NCBI GenBank assembly: GCA_003598085.1
Contig: QZKU01000047.1
Location: 1 to 47,129 of the forward strand
DNA from: Candidatus Abyssobacteria bacterium SURF_5
Lineage (GTDB): Bacteria > Abyssobacteria > SURF-5
Direction of reading: 5' to 3'
Length of the DNA stretch: 47,129 nt
The notes below the pieces were generated by a model that was given only the letters and a program-made list of their open reading frames with translations, searched no databases and was not told the DNA's origin. The position numbers and the translations under genes were made by a program. Position 1 is the stretch's first letter. Every line of letters starts with the position of its first letter. This document shows positions 25,221 through 33,046 of the stretch, in pieces.

Positions 25221-26969
25221 CTACAATATCGACGCTGGCTCGTATTCGCCAAACACGCCGCGGAGAACGTCGCACACTTCCTGAATGGTGACATAAGCCT
25301 TGGCGCATTTCACCAAGTGCGGCGCCAGATTAACAGCCTCCTGCCGGGCCTGCTCATCCAACTCCTTCAACAGTCGTTCGACCTCTGCGTTGTCGCGGCT
25401 TCTCTTCACTTCCGTCAGTGCGGCAATCTGCTCGTCTTCAGCGCGCTCGCGCCGTTTCGGGTCATACGGATGAGGCACCAGACGTGTTGTCTCGACCTCG
25501 AGCTCGTTTTCGCCCGTAAAGCAATTGACCCCAACCACCAGCTTCTGTCCGGAACTGACCGCCTTTTGACGCTCGTATGCGCTCTTGGCGATCTGTCTCT
25601 GCATGTAGCCTTTCTCGATCGCCGCGACGGCGCCGCCCAGATCCTCCACCTTCTTCAGCTCTTCCCACGCTTCGGCTTCGATCTCGTCGGTCAGCGCCTC
25701 CATGCAATATGAGCCGGCAAATGGATCCTCCACGTCGAGCAGTCTCGCCTCGCAGATGAGTATCCGGCCGGCATCCTGCATAAGCTGTTGCGCTTCGAGG
25801 CTCCATCCCAGCCCGAGCGGTTCGTCATACGGCGGAAATGGAGCCGCCGTTCCGCCCGAAAGCGCTCCCATCACGGCGCCCATGACGGCGCGCGTCAGAT
25901 TGTTGAGCGGGCGCTGAATGGTCGTGTCCGACGGCCCGATGTGAGCGGTTATCGGCTGCCTGATCACCATGCTTCGCTGATCCTTTGCGCCGAATCTTTC
26001 TTTCACGATTTTCGCATACATGCGCCGGGCCGCTCGCTGGAAGGCGATCTCGTGCAGAAATTCCATGCTGCCGCCGAACGCGTTGAAGGTGAACCGCGGA
26101 GCGAAGGCGTCCACCTCGAGGCCCGCGTTCACGCCCTCCTGCAAATAGGCGATCGCATTCGCCATGCTGTAGGCGAGGTCCTGCACGCGAGTGGCGCCCG
26201 CCTCTCGAATATGATAGCCGCCCATGCTGGTGATGTTTACATGCGGCATATGCTCGTTGATGAAAACAAGCGTGTCGCGAAACAGCCGCATCGCCGGCTT
26301 CGGCGGAAATATGTACGTGCCGCGCGCTATGTATTCCTTCAGGATGTCATTCTGCGGCGTCGCCCTCAGTTTATTGAGAGGCACTCCCCTCTTTTCGGCC
26401 AGTGCCGCATACATCGCGATCAGATAGATGGCGGGCGCGTTGATCGTGAAGTTCGAGGCGATGCGGTCCAGATTCAAATCGCCCTGATACGGCTCGTAAA
26501 TGACTTCGAGGTCCCGAAGCGTATCGATCGAAACCCCGACTTTTCCGACTTCACCGGCCACCAGCGAGTTGTCCGAGTCGTACCCGCACTGCGTCGGCAG
26601 GTCCATAGCGAGGTTGGGTCCCTGCTTGCCGCCTCTGTCGATCAGGCTCTTGTAATAGTCGCGCGTGTCCTCCGGCTTGCCGTAACCCGAATATAAAGCC
26701 GCCCGCGTCGTGGCCGCGCCCGCCGGTGCTATGGCGGCGAATTTCGAGAGGCCGGCCATCGGGTCAAATGGATACGCTCCGGCGGTAAAAGGATACTGGC
26801 CCGGAAAGCCCACTTTCTCGATAAAATCGAAATCATCTTTCATGTCAAGCGGCGTATAAAAGCGGCTCGGACATTCACTCAAAAGCGGAAACCTCTTGAG
26901 CGCCTTCTCAACGCACGCCGCCTTCCATTCCTGTTCCTTTTTCTTGATCTCTTCTTTGCGCTCCTCCAT
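25221..26969 (-). CDS. Divergent adenosylcobalamin-dependent acyl-CoA mutase, large subunit
   Basis: 582 residues from the ATG at 26969 (AGGAG 8 nt upstream). The family TIM barrel is clear: FPGQYPFTAGAYP, then AMDLPTQCGYDSD, PQNDILKEYIARGTYIFPP, and GGYHIREAGA. By alignment from memory, Q206, R216 and H253 match Gln197, Arg207 and His244 of methylmalonyl-CoA mutase. Arg207 binds the substrate carboxylate, so a dicarboxylic acyl-CoA is possible. The loop that carries Tyr89 (TMYR..PWT) is replaced by a longer Ala/Gly-rich stretch at 68-92, with no equivalent Tyr. The substrate therefore probably differs from methylmalonyl-CoA. The small subunit is separate. No MeaB-type chaperone is nearby. 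It follows the GntR gene by 10 bp. Confidence 0.92.
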   Translation of the reverse strand: MEERKEEIKKKEQEWKAACVEKALKRFPLLSECPSRFYTPLDMKDDFDFIEKVGFPGQYPFTAGAYPFDPMAGLSKFAAIAPAGAATTRAALYSGYGKPEDTRDYYKSLIDRGGKQGPNLAMDLPTQCGYDSDNSLVAGEVGKVGVSIDTLRDLEVIYEPYQGDLNLDRIASNFTINAPAIYLIAMYAALAEKRGVPLNKLRATPQNDILKEYIARGTYIFPPKPAMRLFRDTLVFINEHMPHVNITSMGGYHIREAGATRVQDLAYSMANAIAYLQEGVNAGLEVDAFAPRFTFNAFGGSMEFLHEIAFQRAARRMYAKIVKERFGAKDQRSMVIRQPITAHIGPSDTTIQRPLNNLTRAVMGAVMGALSGGTAAPFPPYDEPLGLGWSLEAQQLMQDAGRILICEARLLDVEDPFAGSYCMEALTDEIEAEAWEELKKVEDLGGAVAAIEKGYMQRQIAKSAYERQKAVSSGQKLVVGVNCFTGENELEVETTRLVPHPYDPKRRERAEDEQIAALTEVKRSRDNAEVERLLKELDEQARQEAVNLAPHLVKCAKAYVTIQEVCDVLRGVFGEYEPASIL

Positions 26970-26979
26970 GGCAGATCTC

Positions 26980-27744
26980 CTATCTTTTATGCAAATGGGA
27001 AGAGTCCTGTTGCGTAACCCTTTCAAGTATTGTGATCGGGCCGTAAGCGTCTCCCGGCAAGTGCGTCTCAGACACCTGAACCGCCCTGTCCAAAGCCGTG
27101 AAAAAGATGCGCCTCAACACCAGGATCGGATGACCGACTCCAACACCCATCGCCGATTCATGTTCTGCGGCGGCTACTTTCGCGCAGATGGTCTGATGCG
27201 CTCGCGTGACCCTCTGCAGCGACGCCTCCTCTACCGCGGCAATAAAGAACGGACTACTGAAATTCCCCAGCGTGATCTTTTCACCGATATCCCCGGGAAC
27301 CCATGCCCGGAACAAACCCTTGAACTGCATCTCATCAAAAGATCGAATCCCCTCGAAGAAGTACACTTCCTCATCTTCGTCCAGATGCATCTCTTCGGCC
27401 AGTTGGTTATCGACCTTCATCAGGGTTCTTGTGTGCAGTTCGAGCGTCGTCTTCGAGCCGAACAGAAAAAGGTCGTCCATGAATCCATACGCCACAAATA
27501 AATCGTCCCGCCCATTCCTCTCATTTATGAAGGTGCCGCGGCCCTGCTCTCTGACGAGCAGGCCGTCCCGCTCCAAAATCATGAGCGCCTGCCGGACGGT
27601 GGCCCGGCTGACACCGTACTCCTCGCACAGCTCCCGCTCATTCGGAAACGCCTGCACGCCGTTCTTGCGGTTCGAAAGGATTCGCTTGCGCAGCGCCCGC
27701 TCAAGCTGATAATAAAGGGGTATCGGCCCTTTTTTCAGTTTCAT
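26980..27744 (-). CDS. GntR-family regulator with UTRA ligand domain
   Basis: 253 residues from the ATG at 27744 (AGGAGAAG upstream); a longer frame to 27891 has no support. The winged helix is at 5-75 (IPLYYQLERALRKRIL, ERELCEEYGVSRATVRQALM, REQGRGTFI). A UTRA domain of the HutC subfamily follows. These repressors release DNA when they bind a small effector, often the substrate of the operon they head. It is the first gene of the minus-strand cluster and lies 10 bp before the mutase gene, so it probably controls itself and the genes downstream. Confidence 0.9.
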   Translation of the reverse strand: MKLKKGPIPLYYQLERALRKRILSNRKNGVQAFPNERELCEEYGVSRATVRQALMILERDGLLVREQGRGTFINERNGRDDLFVAYGFMDDLFLFGSKTTLELHTRTLMKVDNQLAEEMHLDEDEEVYFFEGIRSFDEMQFKGLFRAWVPGDIGEKITLGNFSSPFFIAAVEEASLQRVTRAHQTICAKVAAAEHESAMGVGVGHPILVLRRIFFTALDRAVQVSETHLPGDAYGPITILERVTQQDSSHLHKR

Positions 27745-27834
27745 GCGATCTTCTCCTGCGTGAACTCCAGCCCTCAGTTTCCTCCCGGACAGCTCAGGAG
27801 GAAAGTAGTCACCGATCCGCTGGTTCGCGGCCAG

Positions 27835-27863
27835 TATATTATAATGTCCGTACCAATTGTCAA
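27835..27863 (-). promoter_or_regulatory. Promoter of the GntR/mutase/selenoprotein cluster
   Basis: On the minus strand a perfect TTGACA (27858-27863) precedes a TATAATATA-like region (27835-27843). With a 16-17 bp spacer the -10 is TAATAT or AATATA; TATAAT itself is only 14 bp away. Transcription would start about 85 bp before the GntR ATG. CAATTGTC here (27854-27861) recurs at 28016-28023 in the same spacer and could be part of an operator. Confidence 0.5.
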
Positions 27864-27931
27864 GGAAAAAAGACGGCCCACTCTCAAACAAACGCCTGCT
27901 CCTCCCTTTTATTCACCTTTCTGGCGCACTG

Positions 27932-27950
27932 GCGCAGGCAACTTGCCTGC
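27932..27950. promoter_or_regulatory. 19-bp perfect palindrome between divergent promoters
   Basis: CGCAGGCAACTTGCCTGCG has 9-bp perfect arms around one base. It lies midway between the GntR-cluster promoter and that of the QueG-like gene. It may be an operator for one or both, or a dispersed palindrome. The rest of the 358-bp spacer holds only the two promoters and a 9-bp direct repeat TTTCAGTTC (28008-28016, 28028-28036). Confidence 0.35.
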
Positions 27951-28041
27951 GACTTCAAAGTATATTACCCCGTTCCCTTCGTCCCCTCCTGTTTCCATCT
28001 TCTCTTTTTTCAGTTCAATTGTCTCTATTTCAGTTCTCTTT

Positions 28042-28070
28042 TTGGCCGCGCGGCGCAGTTGTGGTAAAAT
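28042..28070 (+). promoter_or_regulatory. Sigma-70 type promoter of the QueG-like gene
   Basis: TTGGCC (28042-28047), a 17-bp spacer and TAAAAT (28065-28070). The start codon at 28103 lies 33 bp beyond the -10, with GGAGAG as ribosome binding site between. Confidence 0.45.
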
Positions 28071-28102
28071 CCCTTTGATTCCCTTCAAAAAGGAGAGACC
28101 CC

Positions 28103-28864
28103 ATGAACAAGCCAAATCTGAAACAGCAGTTGCTGAAAAAGTGCGAGGCGCTGGGTGCGACGGAAGTCAAAGTGCTCCAGACTGAATCATTCAACGATTC
28201 GGAGGCGCTTCATGCAAACATGCTGAAGATACTGCCCGAAGCCAAAAGCGTTGTATCATTCCTTGTTCCCTTCCCCAAAGGATGTCTACATCTCCTGAAA
28301 GACCCGCAGCGGGCGATGCCTTTCTATGTTCGTCTCGCCGGAATCGGCGGGAGAAGGCTCGATGCAATGTCCATCGATATCTCTCTGTATCTGGAGGAAC
28401 AGGGATTTGTCGCCGCGCCGGTTTTCATTTGTACTCCACTCGAGATGCCCAAGAGCTTCGACCTGTGGGGATATCTCTCGCAGATCGATCTGGCGGCCAG
28501 GTCCGGCCTCGGCTGGATCGGAAAAAACGGACTGCTCGTCTCGCCGAAGTACGGCCCGCGAGTCGGCCTCGGAACCGTCGTAACAGATGCGGTCCTTGAA
28601 GAGGACCGTCCGCTGAATGAAAGATGCCCCGACGACTGCTCCATCTGTGTCGACAAATGTCCGGCCGGAGCCCTCGATGGGACCGGAAAAGTGAACCGCA
28701 TCAATTGCACGATGACGCAGGCGCTCGCGCCGCTCTCTATCATGCTGATGAAAGAGTATTCGATGAAGGAGCACCGCGACATGATCGTCAACATGGGGGC
28801 CGTCGACGAACACACATGGTACCGTTGCAATGCCTGCGTCGTCCACTGCCCCATTGGATTATAG
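28103..28864 (+). CDS. Short QueG-like 4Fe-4S protein
   Basis: 253 residues. DLAARSGLGWIGKNGLLVSP and GPRVGLGTVVTD are the cobalamin-binding-domain motifs of epoxyqueuosine reductase QueG. Two ferredoxin clusters follow: CPDDCSICVDKCPAGAL and CNACVVHCPIGL. QueG is about 370 residues and ends in HEAT-like repeats that bind tRNA. This protein stops right after the second cluster, so it is probably not the queuosine enzyme but one of the shorter QueG-like reductases of anaerobes. Its cobalamin use is inferred. It begins a plus-strand group divergent from the mutase cluster, and the crotonase gene follows after 51 bp. Confidence 0.82.
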   Translation: MNKPNLKQQLLKKCEALGATEVKVLQTESFNDSEALHANMLKILPEAKSVVSFLVPFPKGCLHLLKDPQRAMPFYVRLAGIGGRRLDAMSIDISLYLEEQGFVAAPVFICTPLEMPKSFDLWGYLSQIDLAARSGLGWIGKNGLLVSPKYGPRVGLGTVVTDAVLEEDRPLNERCPDDCSICVDKCPAGALDGTGKVNRINCTMTQALAPLSIMLMKEYSMKEHRDMIVNMGAVDEHTWYRCNACVVHCPIGL

Positions 28865-28915
28865 AAGAAGGACGCACGTCAGTTTTTAGGGAAGCTGTGC
28901 ATTGGGAGGTAATCG

Positions 28916-29701
28916 ATGAGCGAACTGATCAAGATCAATAGGAATGATGAGGTGTGTGAAGTTCTTTTGAACCGGCCCCAGTCGTTCAACGCCTTCAATC
29001 TCGAAATGATCGAGCTGCTCGCAAACCGCCTGATCGGCATTGCGATGGACGATACCGTTTTGGCGGTGATCATTTCAGGCGAAGGAAAAGCGTTCTGCGC
29101 CGGAGGCGATCTGAAGTGGGCGCTCGAACAGCCTTCAGGCCGACCAGCGGCCTTCCACGAACTCGCCGCGCGATATCATCAGGCAATCCTCGAAATCCGC
29201 CGGATGAAAAAACCCGTCGTCGCCGCGATCAATGGAGTCGCCGCGGGCGGCGGTTTCTCGCTGGCGCTCGCGTGCGATTTTCGCGTGATGGCGAAATCAG
29301 CCATCATGCGGCAGGCCTACACCTCCGCCGGCCTGTGCATAGACGGCGGCGGCACCTTCTCCCTGCCTCGCGTCGTCGGCGTCGCGCGCGCAATGGAAAT
29401 TATGGCATTTGACAAACCGATCTCCTCGGAGCAGGCGCTGGCATGGGGGCTGGTGAATAAGGCGGTCGACGACGGCCGCGTCATGGAAGAGGCGCGCACG
29501 ATGGCGCACGACCTGCTCAAAGGCTCGATCCATTCTTTTGGGTGGTGCAAGGAACTTATCGCCGACTCATTCAACACGCCGTTTGAGATGCAGCTCGAAC
29601 GCGAGCGCGCCGCGCTTTCCACCTGCGCCGCCCATCCCGACGGCAAGGAAGGCCTTACGGCTTTCGCGGAGAAAAGAAAACCGGTTTTCAATCGCAGATA
29701 G
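28916..29701 (+). CDS. PaaG-like enoyl-CoA isomerase/hydratase
   Basis: 261 residues, standard for the crotonase family. The oxyanion region is AAINGVAAGGGFSLALACDF. Both Glu residues of true hydratases are missing: the first site (GGGFS) has Ser and the second (RQAYTSAG) has Tyr. An Asp is present in CIDGGGTFSLPR, at the place where PaaG-type ring-epoxide isomerases and related enzymes keep their catalytic Asp. This predicts isomerase-type chemistry on a CoA ester rather than simple hydration. GGGAGG precedes the ATG. It lies between the QueG-like gene and the malic enzyme and is probably co-transcribed with the former. Confidence 0.87.
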   Translation: MSELIKINRNDEVCEVLLNRPQSFNAFNLEMIELLANRLIGIAMDDTVLAVIISGEGKAFCAGGDLKWALEQPSGRPAAFHELAARYHQAILEIRRMKKPVVAAINGVAAGGGFSLALACDFRVMAKSAIMRQAYTSAGLCIDGGGTFSLPRVVGVARAMEIMAFDKPISSEQALAWGLVNKAVDDGRVMEEARTMAHDLLKGSIHSFGWCKELIADSFNTPFEMQLERERAALSTCAAHPDGKEGLTAFAEKRKPVFNRR

Positions 29702-29838
29702 TCGGGCGCCGTTGCAATGAGCATATTCTTAGCATCACGACGCGTTTAGAAACACAATAATGTAGTAGCGACGCGAGGGGGATTGACTCCGTTTACCTTC
29801 TCTCTGGCTCCCGGGATCCTATCGACGAGGGACTTCGT

Positions 29839-31275
29839 ATGCACAGGACGCCAAGCCCGAGCTATGGTATTCTCATTCGCCTCGAGATATCGAACAAGCC
29901 GGGCAAACTCGGAACGGTGACATCCGCCATCGGCAAAGCCGGCGGCGATATCGGCTCCATCGATATCATCGGCTTCGGCAAAGACACCATCATTCGCGAT
30001 GTCGTTGTCAATGTGGGCGATATCCCGATGGGGCAGACCGTGGTCGATGAGATCAAGCAACTGCCGGGTGTCAAGGTTCTCAACGTGACCGACCGCACGT
30101 TCAGGGCGCATCAGGGCGGGAAAATCGAGATCAGAAACAAGCTCCCCCTCAAGACGCGCGAGGACCTCTCGATGATATACACGCCCGGAGTAGCAAGAGT
30201 CTGCACCGCCATCCGCGAAGACCCGAACCGAGTCTATGACTTCAGCATCAAAAAGAATTGCGTCGCCATTGTTACCGACGGACCGGCCGTGCTCGGGCTC
30301 GGTGATATCGGGCCGGAGGCGGCATTGCCGGTAATGGAAGGAAAGGCGATGCTGTTCAAGGAATTCGGAGCGGTCGACGCGTTTCCTATCTGCTTGAATA
30401 CAAAAAATCCGGATGAAATCGTTTCCGCGGTTCGCTGGATAGCGCCCGCCTTCGGAGGCATCAATCTTGAAGACATCTCCTCCCCGCGGTGCTTCGAAAT
30501 GGAGGAGCGCCTGAAGAAAGAACTCGATATCCCCGTGTTTCACGACGACCAGCACGGAACGGCCGTCGTGATATTGGCCGGCTTGATCAACGCCCTGAAA
30601 CTCGTTGACAAACGCCTCGAAGATATCCGGATCGCCGTTTGCGGCCTCGGCGCCGCAGGAATCGCCTCGATCCGGCTGCTCCTGGCCGCGGGAGTGAAAC
30701 ACATAGTCGGGTCCGACCGAGCCGGCATCCTCTACCGCGGCCGAAAAGAAAACATGAATCCGCAGAAAGAACTGCTGGCCCGGCAAACGAATCCCGAAGG
30801 CCTTCGCGGTTCCATATCGATCGCAATGAAAGGCGCGGACGTCTTCCTCGGCCTTTCCCAGCCATGCACCATAGGTTCTGCGGAAGTCGAAAGGATGGCG
30901 AAGGGCGCAATCGTTTTCGCCATGGCAAATCCCGATCCCGAAATCCTGCCCGAGGACGTTGGACCGAACGCGCGCATCGTCGCCACGGGAAGATCGGATT
31001 ATCCGAACCAGATCAACAACGTGCTCTGCTTTCCGGGCCTGTTCCGCGGCCTGCTCGACTGCCACGCGAAAGAGATCAATAATGAAATGCTTTTTGCGGC
31101 GGCTCATGCTATCGCCTCCGTTGTGGCGGAAGAGGAACTGACGGAAGATTACATCATCCCCAGCGTCCTGAACCGGCAGGTGCCGGAAAAAGTGGCGCGC
31201 GCCGTTCGCGACGCAGCTATCAGAACAGGCGTGGCCCGCCTCGAGGAGCACTATCTGACCTTCTATCGGGTATAA
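29839..31275 (+). CDS. NAD(P)-dependent malic enzyme with N-terminal ACT domain
   Basis: 478 residues. An ACT regulatory domain occupies about 10-90 (SNKPGKLGTVTSAIGKAGGD). The malic enzyme follows: MIYTPGVARVC, then VAIVTDGPAVLGLGDIGPEA, with catalytic Lys in MEGKAMLFKEFG. The metal ligands are near DIPVFHDDQHGTA, and the NAD-binding GLGAAGIAS follows. It decarboxylates malate to pyruvate with reduction of NAD(P). The ACT domain suggests control by an amino acid or similar ligand, as in other bacterial enzymes of this layout. GAGGGAC lies before the ATG. In this window it would remove succinate- or fumarate-derived C4 products of mutase-type pathways. Confidence 0.93.
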   Translation: MHRTPSPSYGILIRLEISNKPGKLGTVTSAIGKAGGDIGSIDIIGFGKDTIIRDVVVNVGDIPMGQTVVDEIKQLPGVKVLNVTDRTFRAHQGGKIEIRNKLPLKTREDLSMIYTPGVARVCTAIREDPNRVYDFSIKKNCVAIVTDGPAVLGLGDIGPEAALPVMEGKAMLFKEFGAVDAFPICLNTKNPDEIVSAVRWIAPAFGGINLEDISSPRCFEMEERLKKELDIPVFHDDQHGTAVVILAGLINALKLVDKRLEDIRIAVCGLGAAGIASIRLLLAAGVKHIVGSDRAGILYRGRKENMNPQKELLARQTNPEGLRGSISIAMKGADVFLGLSQPCTIGSAEVERMAKGAIVFAMANPDPEILPEDVGPNARIVATGRSDYPNQINNVLCFPGLFRGLLDCHAKEINNEMLFAAAHAIASVVAEEELTEDYIIPSVLNRQVPEKVARAVRDAAIRTGVARLEEHYLTFYRV

Positions 31276-31362
31276 TTGATGAAACGTTCGATTGCGCTGC
31301 GACAATAATCTAAGATCGTTGCGCTGCTCTTGTTCACAACATCTTGAGGAGGAGGCCGAAAA

Positions 31363-31812
31363 ATGGCGGTGAATCCGGATTTGCTCGCTCCCTGCGGGCT
31401 GTACTGCGGCGTGTGCGGAGTCTACATCGCGCACCGGGATGATAACGACAAATTCAAGGAGCGGCTGGCGACCGTCTACGGCGTGACACCGGCGGAAGTC
31501 CGCTGCAAAGGATGTCTTTCAAACGATCCGTTCGGATACTGCCGCATGTGCCCGATCAAGAACTGCTCTACGAAAAAAGGCTATCAGGGCTGCCACCAGT
31601 GCTCGGATTTTCCCTGCGAATTGATCGAGAATTTTCCGCTGCCTGTCGGCAAGCGCGTCATCAACCGCGCGATACCGCAATGGCGCGAGATGGGGACGGA
31701 AAAGTGGGTCGCCGCCGAAGAGGCGCGCTATGTTTGCCCCCATTGCGGCGCCAGTCTCTTCCGCGGCGCCAAACGCTGCCGCGAGTGTAAAGAAGCCGTG
31801 GACATGGATTGA
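31363..31812 (+). CDS. DUF3795 Cys-rich protein
   Basis: 149 residues with 16 or more Cys. LLAPCGLYCGVCGVYIA starts the DUF3795 pattern, followed by CKGCLSN, YCRMCPIKNC and CHQCSDFPCELI. A C-terminal zinc-ribbon has CPHCGASL and CRECKE. Small proteins of this family are common in anaerobes, and no role is established; metal or cluster binding is evident from the Cys pairs. GAGGAGGAGG precedes the ATG. It is single, between the malic enzyme and the phosphotriesterase-like gene. Confidence 0.82.
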   Translation: MAVNPDLLAPCGLYCGVCGVYIAHRDDNDKFKERLATVYGVTPAEVRCKGCLSNDPFGYCRMCPIKNCSTKKGYQGCHQCSDFPCELIENFPLPVGKRVINRAIPQWREMGTEKWVAAEEARYVCPHCGASLFRGAKRCRECKEAVDMD

Positions 31813-31988
31813 TTCGCCGCCTTCATTATTTGTTTTCCATTACGATGCGGTGTCTGTCAATCCGCCTCTCTCCATCCCCGCATTCCTTCTGGGTGGGCGC
31901 CGCGTCCTGGTTGATCTGCGAGTCCAAATGTTATATACTCCGCCCAGCATGATCTATCATCTATAAAATAAGCAGCAGGGAGAATCTT

Positions 31989-33017
31989 ATGAGCGGACCA
32001 AAAGGGAGAATACAGACAGTCCTCGGATTGATCGAGCCGTCGAAACTGGGCTTCACGCAAACGCACGAGCATCTGCTGGTGAACCTGATCCCGCCGGGAA
32101 TACGCGAGGGAATGGAAGGGGAGCCGATCACGCTCGAGAACATCGGCTTTTTGCGGCGGAACTGGCTTTCGAATGTTTACAATTTATATTTGGATGATGA
32201 GAAAGTGGCCATCGAGGAATTGAAGAGATACAAGAATTCCGGCGGCGGCGCAATTGCCGAGCTGACCGTTATCGGCATCGATCGCAATCCGGAAGCGCTG
32301 GTGCGGATATCAAAGGCTACGGGCGTGCACGTCGTCATGGGAACCGGCTACTACACTGCCGCCTGTCACCCCGCGGAAATAGAAGACCTCCCGCCCGAAC
32401 AGATCGCGGATATTCTTGTTTCCGAATTCCGAGAGGGCGCAGGCGACACCAAAATCAAACCCGGCATTATCGGCGAGATCGGACTCGATTGGCCGCTGCA
32501 CCCGAAAGAAGAGAAGGCTCTGCGCGCGGCCACTCTGGCTCAGATCGATACCGGCGCTTCACTTAATATCCATCCCGGCCGCGCTCCCGAGGCCCCATTT
32601 GATGCCATCGGCATCGTGAAGGAAACCGGCGGAGACCCCGAGCGCGTCGTCATGAGCCATCTCGACCGGACGCTGTTTGGCCTCGACGAAGTCCTCAGGC
32701 TGGCCGAAACCGGCTGTTACCTCGAATATGACCTCTTCGGACAGGAATCGAGCTATTACCCGATTTCCGACATCGACATGCCGAATGACGCCACCCGCAT
32801 CGATTACATCATGGGGCTGATCGAGCGCGGTTATCGCGACAAGATTCTCGTCTCAGAGGATATCTGTCACAAGACCCAGCTTGCGCGGTATGGCGGCGAC
32901 GGCTACAACCATATCCTCGACAACGTGCTCCCGATCATGCGCCGAAAAGGCATGACCGAACAGGATATCGAGGCGGTAACCGTCAAAAATCCGGCTCGGA
33001 TGCTGGCGTTTGTGTGA
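31989..33017 (+). CDS. Phosphotriesterase-family metal hydrolase
   Basis: 342 residues. The barrel motifs are in order: FTQTHEHLLVN (HxH metal ligands), GEIGLDW (Glu), NIHPGR and VMSHLDR (His ligands), ILVSEDICHK (Asp), and KNPARMLAF at the end. GEIG in place of the carboxylated-Lys strand is frequent in family members that are lactonases or have unknown roles. It probably opens a lactone or hydrolyses an ester. True organophosphate activity cannot be inferred. AGGGAG precedes the ATG. It converges on the PfkB-type gene with a 29-bp gap. Confidence 0.88.
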   Translation: MSGPKGRIQTVLGLIEPSKLGFTQTHEHLLVNLIPPGIREGMEGEPITLENIGFLRRNWLSNVYNLYLDDEKVAIEELKRYKNSGGGAIAELTVIGIDRNPEALVRISKATGVHVVMGTGYYTAACHPAEIEDLPPEQIADILVSEFREGAGDTKIKPGIIGEIGLDWPLHPKEEKALRAATLAQIDTGASLNIHPGRAPEAPFDAIGIVKETGGDPERVVMSHLDRTLFGLDEVLRLAETGCYLEYDLFGQESSYYPISDIDMPNDATRIDYIMGLIERGYRDKILVSEDICHKTQLARYGGDGYNHILDNVLPIMRRKGMTEQDIEAVTVKNPARMLAFV

Positions 33018-33046
33018 TAGTTTCTTGAATCTGATCAAGGGTTGCT

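Noticed and set aside
29746-31434. Long minus-strand open frame (562 codons) over the malic enzyme gene
   Set aside because: Antisense shadow caused by codon bias; the plus strand has all malic enzyme motifs.
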